DNA from: Bradyrhizobium iriomotense
Lineage (GTDB): Bacteria; Pseudomonadota; Alphaproteobacteria; Rhizobiales; Xanthobacteraceae
Assembly: GCF_018130765.1 (NCBI RefSeq)
Contig: NZ_JAFCJZ010000002.1
Span: 372,001 to 436,000, forward strand
Length of the DNA stretch: 64,000 nucleotides
Direction of reading: 5' to 3'
Shown: positions 16,502-29,337 of the stretch, piece after piece
Layout: every line of letters starts with the position of its first letter
How positions within the stretch are numbered: position 1 is the first letter of the stretch
Translations under genes and position numbers: made by a program
The notes under the pieces: model-generated
Told to the model about the DNA's origin: nothing
Database searches by the model: none
What the model saw: the letters and a program-made list of their open reading frames with translations, nothing else

Positions 16502-17272
16502 ATGCGCATCGACGTCTCGCTGCTGCCGGCGCTCGCCGCTTCCTTCATGCTCGCCTTCGCCCGGGTCGGCGCGATGGTGATGCTGTTGCCGGGCCTCGGC
16601 GAGACCAATATCCCGACGCGGATCAAGCTGTCGATTGCGCTGCTGCTCACGCTGATCATCCTGCCGCTGCATCGCAACGCCTACCACGTCGACATGGGGT
16701 CGCTGGCGCCGCTGCTGGTCTTGATGCTGCATGAGATCGTGATCGGCATCGTGCTGGGGGCAACCGCGCGCGTGACGCTGTCGGCGCTCCAGGTCGCGGG
16801 ATCCGTGATCGCGCAGCAGATGGGGCTCGGCTTCGTCACCTCGGTCGATCCGACGCAGGGACAGCAAGGCGTCCTGGTCGGCAACTTCCTGACCATGCTC
16901 GGGGTGACGCTGCTGTTCGCGACCGACAGCCATCACCTGGTCATCGCTGCGCTGAACGACAGCTATTCGATCTTCTCGCCGGGCGAGACGGTGTCGAGCG
17001 GCGATGTCGCTTCTCTCGCGACGCGCGCCTTCGCCGCCGCGTTCCGTCTCGGCCTGCAGCTGTCGGGGCCGTTTTTGGTGTTCGGCCTCGTCTTCAACAT
17101 CGGATTGGGCGTGCTGGCGCGGCTGATGCCGCAGATGCAGGTCTATTTCGTCGGCGTGCCGCTGTCGATCTTCGCGGGCTTCCTGGTGCTCGCCGTGGTG
17201 CTCACCGCGATGATGGGCACGTTTCTCGATTATTTCATCGGTGTGATGCACCAGATGATGCCGCTCAAATAG
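16502..17272 (+). CDS. fliR: Flagellar export gate protein FliR
   Basis: 256 residues, with the usual six or so membrane segments. A-F-A-R-V-G-A-M-V-M-L-L-P-G-L-G near the start, R-I-K-L-S-I-A-L-L-L-T, E-I-V-I-G-I-V-L-G and a late P-Q-M-Q-V-Y-F-V-G-V-P-L-S-I are typical. FliR is the third export gate component with FliP and FliQ. It follows fliQ by 17 bp and precedes flhB by 7 bp. Confidence 0.96.
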   Translation: MRIDVSLLPALAASFMLAFARVGAMVMLLPGLGETNIPTRIKLSIALLLTLIILPLHRNAYHVDMGSLAPLLVLMLHEIVIGIVLGATARVTLSALQVAGSVIAQQMGLGFVTSVDPTQGQQGVLVGNFLTMLGVTLLFATDSHHLVIAALNDSYSIFSPGETVSSGDVASLATRAFAAAFRLGLQLSGPFLVFGLVFNIGLGVLARLMPQMQVYFVGVPLSIFAGFLVLAVVLTAMMGTFLDYFIGVMHQMMPLK

Positions 17273-17279
17273 GTGATCG

Positions 17280-18359
17280 ATGGCGGAAGACAACGATCCC
17301 GAAAGTCAAACAGAAGACCCGACGCAAAAACGTCTCGACGATGCGCTCGAACGCGGTGACGTCGCCAAGAGCCAGGAGATCAATACCTGGTTCATGATCG
17401 CCGGCGGCACGCTCGTGGTCTCGACCTTCTCGGGCTCGGTCGGCAGCGGGCTGGTGACGCCGATGCGCAACCTGCTCGCCAATTCCTGGATGATCAAGAC
17501 CGACGGCGGGAACCTGCTCAAGTTGATGCAGCAGATCGAATTCGCCGTGCTCGCGGCGGTCGGTGTGCCTCTTCTGATGCTGGTGCTGGCGGCGATCGCC
17601 GGCAACATGCTCCAACACCGTCTGGTGTGGTCGGCCGAGTCCCTGAAACCCAAATTCAGCAAGATCTCCCCCGGCGCCGGCTTCAAGCGCATCTTCGGCA
17701 AGCAGGCGGCGGCGAACTTCCTCAAGGGCCTCGGCAAGCTGATCGCGCTTGGCGTGGTCATGACCATGATCCTGTGGCCGGAGCGGCACCGCATGGAGGC
17801 GATGGTCAGGCTCGATCCGGCCGCCATGCTCAGCGCCAGCACCAGCATGACCGTCCACCTGCTCGGCGCGGTGGTCGCGGCGCTCGCGATCGTCGCCATC
17901 GCCGACTATTTCTTCCAGTACCGCAGCTGGTTCCAGCGGCAGAAGATGTCGCTCCAGGAGATCAAGGAAGAGTTCAAGCAGTCCGAAGGCGATCCGCACA
18001 TCAAGGGCAAGATCAGGCAACTCCGGCAGCAGCGCGCCAAGAAGCGCATGATGGCGGCGGTTCCCAAGGCCTCGGTGATCATCACCAACCCGACCCACTA
18101 TTCGGTGGCGCTGTCCTACGAGCGCGGCATGTCGGCGCCGATCTGCGTCGCCAAGGGCGTCGACAACCTCGCCTTCAAGATCCGGGAGATCGCGCGCGAG
18201 CACGACATCCCGATCGTCGAGAACGTGCCGCTGGCCCGTGCGCTCTATGCCACCGTCGACATTGACCAGGAAATCCCGACCGAGCACTACCATGCGGTTG
18301 CCGAGGTGATCGGCTACGTCATGCGGCTGAAGCGCGGATTCGGCGCCGGACGGGGATAA
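17280..18359 (+). CDS. flhB: Flagellar export switch protein FlhB
   Basis: 359 residues, standard length. A hydrophilic N-terminus with E-D-P-T-Q-K-R-L-D-D-A is followed by four membrane helices and a cytoplasmic domain with the autocleavage motif N-P-T-H (about residue 270, in I-I-T-N-P-T-H-Y-S-V-A-L). FlhB switches export specificity from rod/hook to filament substrates after self-cleavage between N and P. It is the last gene of the operon. cckA follows after 155 bp. Confidence 0.96.
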   Translation: MAEDNDPESQTEDPTQKRLDDALERGDVAKSQEINTWFMIAGGTLVVSTFSGSVGSGLVTPMRNLLANSWMIKTDGGNLLKLMQQIEFAVLAAVGVPLLMLVLAAIAGNMLQHRLVWSAESLKPKFSKISPGAGFKRIFGKQAAANFLKGLGKLIALGVVMTMILWPERHRMEAMVRLDPAAMLSASTSMTVHLLGAVVAALAIVAIADYFFQYRSWFQRQKMSLQEIKEEFKQSEGDPHIKGKIRQLRQQRAKKRMMAAVPKASVIITNPTHYSVALSYERGMSAPICVAKGVDNLAFKIREIAREHDIPIVENVPLARALYATVDIDQEIPTEHYHAVAEVIGYVMRLKRGFGAGRG

Positions 18360-18514
18360 AATGCCCGAAAAGTACCGGAAATGGCCGTAATCTGGGAATC
18401 AGCGTACCTTTCGCCCCTGCTGCCCTTGCGCCTGCGGGTCCGATTCAGGCAGGGAGGACCCCAGCGCGCGCCGCAGCGCGTTGATTCTCTGCCGACAGGC
18501 TGCGCCAGCTCGAG

Positions 18515-21100
<2,586 letters not shown>

Positions 21101-21143
21101 GCGTTGTGCGCGAAAGATTGCACCGACGCGCCGCAATCTCCGC

Positions 21144-21272
21144 CGTCGTCCTGGCGAACGCCAGGACCCATACCGCGTGATCTCTCGTTCGCGCACGCCG
21201 CCAATCCCGAACGACCGCTCTTCGCCAAACCGCCTCTTGGGGTAATGGGTCCTGGCTTTCGCCAGGACGACA
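21144..21272. repeat. Palindromic repeat, GTCGTCCTGGCGAA family
   Basis: GTCGTCCTGGCGAACGCCAGGA at the left is mirrored by TCCTGGCTTTCGCCAGGACGAC at the right, about 130 bp long. It fills much of the 485-bp gap between cckA and the Tim44-like gene. The remainder contains a degenerate TTAA-CCCGCCG-GTAA near 21397, one base off the CtrA consensus. Confidence 0.7.
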
Positions 21273-21585
21273 TCGGGGAGGCATGTGCGCAACTTCTCCG
21301 CGGCGGCAGTCTGGATAGCTTCGTCGCAAGGGCTCCTCGCAATGACGTGGTGAGAGAGCCGCGCCTCCAATGACGAGGAAAAAGCGGAATTCCCGCCTTT
21401 AACCCGCCGGTAACCGGCGACCACGGTTCCTCCGCGCACCCCGGCCAAACCCCCGTCAAATATGGGCTTTTGCCACATCCCCGCGACTGAGGGCCGCAGC
21501 CATAGGTCCCGAAACCGGCTTCACTTTTCGGGAAGTCTGCCCATCTTAGGGCCACGTCCCCATGCCGGGGATATGGGAAACGCAC

Positions 21586-22563
21586 ATGACTTTCTCGCAA
21601 CGATCCCGCTCTCTGTTCAAGACGATCGCCGTCGTGCTGGCGCTTGCGCTGCCGACAGCGCTCGCCATCTCGTCCGCCGACGCGCGCGTCGGTGGCGGCA
21701 TGTCGTCGGGTTCGCGCGGCTCGCGCACCTATTCGGCTCCGCCGTCGACCACGACTGCGCCGGGCTCGACCTCGCAGTTTAACCGCACCTACACCCAGCC
21801 GGGTGCAGGCATGAACTCGGCTGCGACCGCGCCGGCGCGCGGCGGCCTGTTCGGCCGTGGCGGCGGCTTCCTCGGCGGCCTCGCGGCCGGCTTCCTCGGC
21901 GCAGGCCTGCTCGGCATGCTGTTTGGTGGCGGCCTGTTCGGCGGCCTCGGCGGCCTGTCGTCGATCCTCGGCCTGATCATCCAGATCGTGCTCGTCGTGT
22001 TCGTGGTGCGGCTGGCGATGTCCTGGTGGCAGCGCCGCCACGCGCCGCAGGCGGCCTATGCCAATGCTGATGCAGGCAGCGGCCAGGGACCGCAGACGAA
22101 CTATCGCAGTGGTCTCGGCGGCGGACTTGGCGGCTTCGGTTTCGGCGCCAACAATGCGCCGCTCGAGATCAAGCCCGACGACTATGAGGCGTTCGAGCGT
22201 CTGCTCAGCGAGATCCAGACCGCCTGGTCGAACGAGGACGTGGCCAAGCTGCACACGCTCGCGACGCCGGAGATGGTCTCCTATTTCGAGCAGGATCTTG
22301 CCCAGAACCGCGCGCGCAACGTCGTCAACAAGACCAGCAACGTGAAGCTGCTGCAAGGCGACCTCGCGGAAGCCTGGCGCGAAGGCGAAACCGACTACGC
22401 CACGGTGGCGCTGCGCTTCGCGCTCACCGACAAGACGGTGGACCGCAACACCGGCGCGATCGTCGCCGGCAGCGAGCAGCCGGGCGAGGCCACCGAAGTC
22501 TGGACCTTCGCCCGTCGCCCGAACAGCGGCTGGGAATTGTCGGCGATCCAGCAGACCAATTGA
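21586..22563 (+). CDS. Tim44-domain exported protein
   Basis: 325 residues from the ATG at 21586 (GGGAAA just upstream); an in-frame ATG 24 bp earlier is less likely. A signal peptide ends near S-A-D-A-R. The next 100 residues are Gly/Ser-rich low complexity, then a Gly-rich membrane segment (L-G-G-L-A-A-G-F-L-G-A-G-L-L-G-M-L) and a second hydrophobic helix (I-I-Q-I-V-L-V-V-F-V-V-R). The C-terminal ~150 residues form a Tim44-like domain ending V-W-T-F-A-R-R. The domain is known from mitochondrial import motors and bacterial proteins of poorly known role. The bacterial role here is unproven. Confidence 0.8.
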   Translation: MTFSQRSRSLFKTIAVVLALALPTALAISSADARVGGGMSSGSRGSRTYSAPPSTTTAPGSTSQFNRTYTQPGAGMNSAATAPARGGLFGRGGGFLGGLAAGFLGAGLLGMLFGGGLFGGLGGLSSILGLIIQIVLVVFVVRLAMSWWQRRHAPQAAYANADAGSGQGPQTNYRSGLGGGLGGFGFGANNAPLEIKPDDYEAFERLLSEIQTAWSNEDVAKLHTLATPEMVSYFEQDLAQNRARNVVNKTSNVKLLQGDLAEAWREGETDYATVALRFALTDKTVDRNTGAIVAGSEQPGEATEVWTFARRPNSGWELSAIQQTN

Positions 22564-22584
22564 TCGCAATCGAGATGAGGAACC

Positions 22585-22620
22585 AGGGCGTCGTGCTTCG
22601 GCACGGCGCCCTTTTTCTTT
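22585..22620 (+). terminator. Terminator of the Tim44-like gene
   Basis: A GGGCGTCGTGC-TTCG-GCACGGCGCCC stem is followed by TTTTTCTTT, 22 bp past the stop codon. It has a stable tetraloop and a clean T-run. Confidence 0.9.
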
Positions 22621-22708
22621 GGGCGTCCCGCATTGCGGCATTGGAATAAGCGAGCGCGCCTCGGGTTGAAATCAGGCGGCCAACGAAAAACACAATCGGG
22701 AGGACAAG

Positions 22709-23389
22709 ATGATCCGTATCGAGAGATCCGTGACGATTTCAGGGCTCGCGCTCACGCTGGCCTTGCTCTCGGCGCCATCCGCGCACGCGCAGTCGGCCGA
22801 CATGACGTTCTTCGTGACCTCCAGCGGCCCGGGCAAGGGAGCCGATCTCGGCGGCCTGGAGGGGGCCGATGCGCAATGCCAGAAGCTTGCGCAGACCGGC
22901 GGCGCTGGCGCCAGAACCTGGCGCGCTTATCTGTCGACGCAGGCCGCCGACGGCAAGCCGGCCGTCAACGCCCGCGACCGCATCGGCAAGGGACCCTGGC
23001 AGAACGCCAAGGGTGCGGTGATCGCAAAGGACGTTGCCGACCTGCACAGCGCGGCCAACAATCTCACCAAGCAGACCGCGCTCAGCGAGAAGGGCGACGT
23101 CATCAACGGCGCTGGCGACACGCCGAACCGGCACGACATCCTCACGGGATCGCAGGCCGACGGCACCGCTTTTGCCGCGGGTGACGACAAGACCTGCAAG
23201 AACTGGACGTCGAGCACGCAAGGCGCGGCGGTCGTCGGCCATGCCGATCGTAAGGGCCTGCGCGACGACGAACCGTCAAAGTCCTGGAACAGCTCTCACC
23301 CCTCGCGCGGTCCCGACGGCGGTTGCTCGCAGGCCGATCTGAAGAGCACCGGCGGCGACGGGCTGCTGTACTGCTTCGCGTCGAATTGA
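22709..23389 (+). CDS. Exported lectin-like protein
   Basis: 226 residues with a signal peptide cleaved at A-H-A-Q. The mature protein has W-R-A-Y-L-S, N-A-R-D-R-I-G-x-G-P-W, T-G-S-x-A-D-G and a C-terminal G-G-D-G-L-L-Y-C-F-A pattern, with four cysteines likely forming disulfides. This resembles secreted lectin- or endostatin-like (collagen NC10-type) domains seen in Rhizobiales and annotated as lectin. Sugar binding has not been shown from sequence. An AATCGGGAGGAC ribosome binding site precedes it. It is monocistronic. Confidence 0.6.
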   Translation: MIRIERSVTISGLALTLALLSAPSAHAQSADMTFFVTSSGPGKGADLGGLEGADAQCQKLAQTGGAGARTWRAYLSTQAADGKPAVNARDRIGKGPWQNAKGAVIAKDVADLHSAANNLTKQTALSEKGDVINGAGDTPNRHDILTGSQADGTAFAAGDDKTCKNWTSSTQGAAVVGHADRKGLRDDEPSKSWNSSHPSRGPDGGCSQADLKSTGGDGLLYCFASN

Positions 23390-23408
23390 GGCGCTGAGCT
23401 CTTTCCTT

Positions 23409-23555
23409 CGTCATTGCGAGGAACTCGTGCAAAATTGCGAAGCAATTTTTGCCCTTGCGACGAAGCAATCCAGACTGTCTCCGCGCAGGCATTTCTGGAT
23501 TGCTTCCGCCTTCGCCAAGGCTTCGGCGGACAAGTCGCTACGCTCGCAATGACGG
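23409..23555. repeat. Palindromic repeat, CGTCATTGCGAG family, copy 1
   Basis: CGTCATTGCGAGGAA at the left and GCTCGCAATGACGG at the right frame inner GAAGCAATCCAGACTG and CTGGATTGCTTCCG arms. It is the same family as 25783-25863 but longer, with an inserted CGGACAAG module. Confidence 0.75.
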
Positions 23556-23648
23556 AGGATGTTGTACCGCCGTTCCGTCCAACCCTGACGGAACCTCCGG
23601 CTGCATGCTACATTGGTCCGATCGCCCCCACGCTCACGGACCCCTCCC

Positions 23649-24353
23649 ATGAAATACGAACTCTATTACTGGCCCGAGATCCAGGGCCGCGGCGAATATG
23701 TGCGGCTGGCGCTGGAGGAGGCGGGGGCCGCTTACGTCGACGTCGCGCGGGGGCCGCGCGGGACGGCTGCGATGATGAAGATGATGGAGGCGCCCGGCAC
23801 GCCACCCTTTGCGCCACCGTTCCTCAAAGCCGGCAAGCTCGTCATCGGCCAGACCGCCAACATCCTGCTCTATCTCGGCAGCCGCCACGGGCTCGCGCCG
23901 AAGACGGAAGCCGGCCGGCTCTGGGTGCACCAGCTCCAGCTCACGATCACCGATCTCGTGCTGGAAGTTCACGACACCCATCACCCGCTCGGGCCCTCGC
24001 TCTATTACGAGGACGCGCGACCCGCGGCGAAGAAGCGCACGGCCGAGTTCTGGAAGGAGCGTGTGCCGAAATATCTCAGCTATTTCGAGGAGCTGCTTGC
24101 CGGCAATGGCGGCACTTACGTCACCGGCCGCAGACTGACCTATGTCGACCTCTCACTATTTCAGATCGTCGCCGGGCTGCGCTATGCCTTTCCCAGGCGC
24201 ATGAAGAGCTTCGAGGCAGATATCCCCGGCCTCGTCGGCCTGCACGATCGCATCGCCGCGCGGCCGAACATCAAGGCCTATCTCGCGAGCGAACGCCGCA
24301 TCGCCTTCAACGAGCAGGGAATCTTCCGTCGCTACAAGGAGCTCGATATTTAG
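23649..24353 (+). CDS. Glutathione S-transferase family protein
   Basis: 234 residues from the ATG at 23649. The N-terminal thioredoxin-like domain begins Y-E-L-Y-Y-W-P-E-I-Q-G-R-G-E-Y-V-R-L-A-L-E-E-A-G, with the Tyr/Gly-R-G region expected at the glutathione site, then a V-I-G-Q-T-A-N-I-L-L-Y-L-G motif. A C-terminal all-helical GST domain (about 95-230) has V-T-G-R-R-L-T-Y-V-D-L. It probably conjugates or reduces electrophiles with glutathione. The exact class and substrate cannot be told. It is monocistronic; a GC-rich inverted repeat follows its stop codon. Confidence 0.85.
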   Translation: MKYELYYWPEIQGRGEYVRLALEEAGAAYVDVARGPRGTAAMMKMMEAPGTPPFAPPFLKAGKLVIGQTANILLYLGSRHGLAPKTEAGRLWVHQLQLTITDLVLEVHDTHHPLGPSLYYEDARPAAKKRTAEFWKERVPKYLSYFEELLAGNGGTYVTGRRLTYVDLSLFQIVAGLRYAFPRRMKSFEADIPGLVGLHDRIAARPNIKAYLASERRIAFNEQGIFRRYKELDI

Positions 24354-24535
24354 CCGGTCCGGACGGAGGCTGGCGGCAGCTCCCGTTCCGGACCGGCCGT
24401 TTCGGGCGCGATCAATCGCCCGAACGCGTCCTGGCTCCCGAGCGCCTGTGAATGCTGCGGACCAGATCGATGGTTTGAATCGGCGGAGACGGCAGCGAGA
24501 TCATGCTCGTCGGGGCAGGGTGGCTTGCAGAACAT
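24350..24535 (-). CDS. Candidate small protein antisense to the GST end
   Basis: 61 residues, hydrophilic, Cys/Pro rich at the start (M-F-C-K-P-P-C-P-D-E-H-D). A GCGGGAGACG ribosome binding site is well placed. It fills most of the 24354-24661 gap. Against it: no recognised relatives, a composition like the surrounding noncoding DNA, and a stop inside the GST inverted repeat. Confidence 0.25.
   Translation of the reverse strand: MFCKPPCPDEHDLAAVSADSNHRSGPQHSQALGSQDAFGRLIAPETAGPERELPPASVRTG
24353..24400 (+). terminator. Inverted repeat after the GST gene
   Basis: GCCGGTCCGGA and TCCGGACCGGC form an 11-bp stem around a 20-base spacer, followed by a short T-run (CGTTTCG). It is probably a terminator, though its T-run is weak. 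Confidence 0.5.
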
Positions 24536-24661
24536 CGTCGCGTCTCCCGCTTGCGTGGTGCGGGTTCGCTCTAGCGGGGTTCTGTTGCGGCGACGTCAGT
24601 CGATCGGAGGATGGCCGGCGCTTTTCTGGCGGATGTCCACGTGTCGCGCGGGCGAGTGACC

Positions 24662-25336
24662 TCACCACACGCCCGGCACCAGGCGATAGCGCACGCGCGC
24701 GGCATAATCGATATAGCCAGGCAGGCCCTCGCGCAGCGTGCGCTCCTCGATGCCGATGCGGACGACAAACAGTGCGAGGAACAGCGGCGCCATCGCAAGT
24801 CCCCACCACGAGCCCAGCGCCAGCGGCAGGCCGGCGAAGAACAGGATCATGCCGCTGTACATGGGATGGCGCACATGTGCGTAGGGGCCGGTCGAGATCA
24901 CGCGCTGCGCGCGCTCGGCTTGCAGCTTTACCACGGGCGCTGCGAACGAGTTTTCGCGGAACACCCACATCGTGAACGGCATGCAGAGCAGGAACAGCAC
25001 GAAGCCGAGAACCAGCAAGGCAACCGGCATGTCGGACCAAAGCCAACGCCGGTCGAGCCCCATCACGACCAGCCAGGCCAGCATCGTCGCGATGAGGGCG
25101 GCGATGAAGGCCTTGTCGGCCGGCGGCTGGTCCCTCTGGATGACCGGACGCAGACGCTCCGCCAGCAGTGCCGGATCAATCCGATAGAGCCACCAGCCGC
25201 AGAGCGGACCGAGCAGGGCGGAGGTGATGAGGAGCACCCAGGCCGAAGGCCAATGCAGCGTGCCGGCGCACGCGAACAGCAGCGCGCCCATCGCGACGGT
25301 GAAGATCGTGTTCTGCAACAGAAGGCGTGCGATCAT
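24662..25336 (-). CDS. Isoprenylcysteine carboxyl methyltransferase family protein
   Basis: 224 residues, five to six membrane helices. The C-terminal motif G-P-Y-A-H-V-R-H-P-M-Y-S-G-M-I-L, then E-E-R-T-L and G-Y-I-D-Y-A-A-R-V-R-Y-R-L-V-P, is the ICMT/PEMT (NnrU-like) signature that binds S-adenosylmethionine and a membrane substrate. Bacterial members methylate lipids or small molecules; the substrate cannot be inferred. It stands alone. Confidence 0.85.
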   Translation of the reverse strand: MIARLLLQNTIFTVAMGALLFACAGTLHWPSAWVLLITSALLGPLCGWWLYRIDPALLAERLRPVIQRDQPPADKAFIAALIATMLAWLVVMGLDRRWLWSDMPVALLVLGFVLFLLCMPFTMWVFRENSFAAPVVKLQAERAQRVISTGPYAHVRHPMYSGMILFFAGLPLALGSWWGLAMAPLFLALFVVRIGIEERTLREGLPGYIDYAARVRYRLVPGVW

Positions 25337-25453
25337 GCGCAGCTCTCAGGCCCGAGCGCGCACGAGTGTGATCCCGCTATCCGGCAAAGATACGGCCAGA
25401 CACGCGAAAAGCCCGATCAAGCGGATCAGCCGATCCATCTTAGAAAGGGCCGA

Positions 25454-25627
25454 TCAGGCGAGCTGATCGATCCGCGTGCCCTGACCCGGCGGCAGCGGCG
25501 CGGGCGGCTGCGGCTTGTAGGTCGGATCAGTGTCCTCAGTCTTGGTCTGGTCGTCCTCCTGCTTGGTCGTGTCGTAGTTAGGTACCACGATCGCGATCGG
25601 CGGCGGCGCCACGGTGGAAACCTTCAT
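25454..25627 (-). CDS. Small Pro-rich conserved protein
   Basis: 57 residues from the ATG at 25627, where GAGGATTTG lies upstream; a start 6 codons earlier is possible. The sequence begins M-K-V-S-T-V-A-P-P-P-I-A-I-V-V-P-N-Y and then has a Lys/Asp/Thr-rich region and Pro-Pro stretches. It has no signal peptide. It looks like the short disordered proteins conserved in Bradyrhizobium. Function unknown. Confidence 0.5.
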   Translation of the reverse strand: MKVSTVAPPPIAIVVPNYDTTKQEDDQTKTEDTDPTYKPQPPAPLPPGQGTRIDQLA

Positions 25628-25782
25628 CCACAAATCCTCACACATCGAAACAATTCAGCCTGCCCCGACAGGAGCGAAATTTCCTTCAAGGCAATTGTTA
25701 AAATGCGAGGGATTGGTGTGGTGGGAGAGACTGCCTTTGCGTCCCCGCTGCGCAATTTTCGCGAGACGACGAGACCTCTCCT

Positions 25783-25863
25783 CGTCATTGCGAGCGTAGC
25801 GAAGCAATCCAGTCTGCCTCCGCGGCGGGATTCTGGATTGCTTCGCTACGCTCGCAATGACGG
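25783..25863. repeat. Palindromic repeat, CGTCATTGCGAG family, copy 2
   Basis: An almost perfect palindrome: CGTCATTGCGAGCGTAGCGA at the left and TCGCTACGCTCGCAATGACG at the right, with inner AGCAATCCAG/CTGGATTGCT. It is downstream of the exported protein at 25917, whose transcript runs into it. Confidence 0.85.
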
Positions 25864-25916
25864 AGTATATGGCGGGCGGCGCCGCGATGCCGGCGTCGCC
25901 ACGCTTGTAGAAACGC

Positions 25917-26390
25917 CTACTCGTCCTTGCCGCGCGTGATCGCGATGGACGCGTCCGTCTTGGTGCGGGCGCACTCCATGTTGAGCCGCCGGTAGCGCAT
26001 GCTGATCTTGTCGCCGCGCAACAGGCCCATCCGCTTCAGGCAGCGTGTTGCACCCGTCGTGGTGTCGTCCTTCGTCACGGTGAAGACGATCGCCGCCATC
26101 GATCCCACCAGCGCAAAGAACTCCGGCGTCGGCTTGCGGTCGCCCTTGGCATAGAGCTCGATCGAATATTTGTCGCCGCGGCAGCCCACCGACAGCTCCT
26201 TGGCCGCGGGGTGCGTCAGGTAGACGATGTTGGCGGCGCGGAAATTCACCTTGAGGCGATCGATCTGGTTCGCCAGCTCCTTGGCGCTGTCGTCACAGCG
26301 ATCGGCGCGCGCAGGCGAGGTGAGGGTGACAAGTCCGGTGAGGGCGGCGGCGACCAGGATCGCGCCGCGGACGTTCAGTTTGAAAATCAT
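25917..26390 (-). CDS. Exported hypothetical protein
   Basis: 157 residues from the ATG at 26390; a longer frame adds 10 residues without a ribosome binding site. A signal peptide ends at S-P-A-R-A-D. The mature part has three or four cysteines (D-R-C-D-D, V-G-C-R-G, T-R-C-L-K, M-E-C-A), mixed alpha-beta, and a basic end. It probably acts in the periplasm. No family recognised. It is divergent from fumarase. Confidence 0.6.
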   Translation of the reverse strand: MIFKLNVRGAILVAAALTGLVTLTSPARADRCDDSAKELANQIDRLKVNFRAANIVYLTHPAAKELSVGCRGDKYSIELYAKGDRKPTPEFFALVGSMAAIVFTVTKDDTTTGATRCLKRMGLLRGDKISMRYRRLNMECARTKTDASIAITRGKDE

Positions 26391-26637
26391 GATGAAAAGC
26401 CCCTGAGGGCGCGCATTCAACCTTCGTCGCGCGCGGAGCGCAAGGGGTGCATCCAGACCTTCCCCGGAGACAATTGCGGCCGCGCATCTCTGCGGACATT
26501 GGCCCGGAAAAGGGCCGTCTTGTCGCCGAATTCAGATGCCCCGGCCGCGCCAGAACGCCTTCCCTTTGCGGCAAAAAAGCTTAGAACGCTTCTATGCTAG
26601 CGGCCCGCCAGGGCTCCAAAACCCCGAGATTTGCCCC

Positions 26638-28293
<1,656 letters not shown>

Positions 28294-28295
28294 GA

Positions 28296-28372
28296 TGTCA
28301 TGGCCGGGCTTGACCCGGCCATCCATCACTCTTCAAGAACGATGAATACGCGGGTCTAGCCCGCGTATGACA
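28296..28372 (+). repeat. Double hairpin repeat after fumarase
   Basis: TGGCCGGGCTTGACCCGGCCA and ACGCGGGTCTAGCCCGCGT stems lie in tandem directly after the stop codon. It is typical of Bradyrhizobium intergenic repeats and may terminate transcription of fumarase and of the convergent SH3 gene. Confidence 0.65.
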
Positions 28373-28403
28373 AGGCGAGTTGTCGGCGAAGTCTCGATCT
28401 GCC

Positions 28404-29324
28404 CTAACTACAATTCGTGACCTGGTTGGAGCACAGCGAACGCCACCAGCCACGCACGCCGTCGTGGCTGTCGACCAGGCCCCAGAAGCCGCTGCAGGCC
28501 AATAGCCGCTTTGGTCCGCCGTCACCGTCGATCGGGCTGCCGTACTCGTGCTGCGCCGGCATCCATTTGGCGTCGGTGAATGGCGCCTGGAACAGTCCAC
28601 CCGCGCGCGTGTAGCCATTGGCGTAATTCGCGCCGACTTTGTTCGACGCGACCCAGCCGCGCCCGGCATAGGGCTTTGGCGCATTGCGCGGATACCGCTT
28701 CTCGTCCTCGTAGTCCTTGCCCGGGGGCCTCGCGCCTTCGATCAGGAACCAGCCGTCCTTGAAGCCGATGATGCGGAATTCGGTGAGCCAGCCGCCGTCG
28801 GGCGTGTTCTCGGCGCCGCCGAGCTTGAGCTTGTAGGGCGGCGGCAGCGTGCCGAGCACGCGCGCTTTCACCGAGGGTTCAGCGCGCACGTTGAGACCGT
28901 TCGGGTCCTTGTCGATCGACCAGGCGCCGAGATCGCAGGGCTCGGTGCCTTCGGGCAGGCTTGCGCGTTTCGCGGCAAGTTCGGCGTGCAGCTTCGCGAA
29001 ATCGTTGTCGTCGTTATCAGCATCCGGCGCTGTGCGTGGCTTCAACTCGGCCGAGACCGCGCGCGTCGCATCAGGCGTCAGCGTGACGACGAGAGCTTGA
29101 CGCGCGGTGAACACGCTTGCCGGTGTCTTCGGATCGTTCGACGTCGCCGGATAGACGGCGAGATAGCCGGTTGCACCTTCGGTGCGATAGGCGAGGCCGG
29201 CGACATATCCTGCCGGCACCATGGCGAGCGCGCTTGCGCGCCACGCCGGTTCGGTGTCCTCGGCGCGCGCTGCCTGTGTCGCGACACACAGGATCGTCGC
29301 CGCGATGAGACGGAGCGCACGCAT
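28404..29324 (-). CDS. Exported SH3-domain protein
   Basis: 306 residues from the ATG at 29324; the frame is open further upstream, but those codons cover the next gene and lack a start site. A signal peptide ends at A-R-A-E-D. An SH3 type 3 domain is seen around residues 130-190 (N-G-L-N-V-R-A-E-P-S-V-K-A-R-V-L-G-T-L-P-P). The C-terminal region is Gly/Trp/Pro rich with four cysteines and G-R-G-W-V-A-S-N-K-V-G. Bacterial SH3 domains often bind peptidoglycan or proteins in the periplasm. The gene at 29338 lies 13 bp upstream in the same direction. Confidence 0.75.
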   Translation of the reverse strand: MRALRLIAATILCVATQAARAEDTEPAWRASALAMVPAGYVAGLAYRTEGATGYLAVYPATSNDPKTPASVFTARQALVVTLTPDATRAVSAELKPRTAPDADNDDNDFAKLHAELAAKRASLPEGTEPCDLGAWSIDKDPNGLNVRAEPSVKARVLGTLPPPYKLKLGGAENTPDGGWLTEFRIIGFKDGWFLIEGARPPGKDYEDEKRYPRNAPKPYAGRGWVASNKVGANYANGYTRAGGLFQAPFTDAKWMPAQHEYGSPIDGDGGPKRLLACSGFWGLVDSHDGVRGWWRSLCSNQVTNCS

Positions 29325-29337
29325 CGGTGCAGCGCGC

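Noticed and set aside
12833..18359. A virulence type III secretion system suggested by the FliP/Q/R/FlhB homologs
   Set aside because: Context has FlgB, FlgC, FliE, FliL, FliM and FlgFGAH, and the sequences carry flagellar signatures; no injectisome genes are present.
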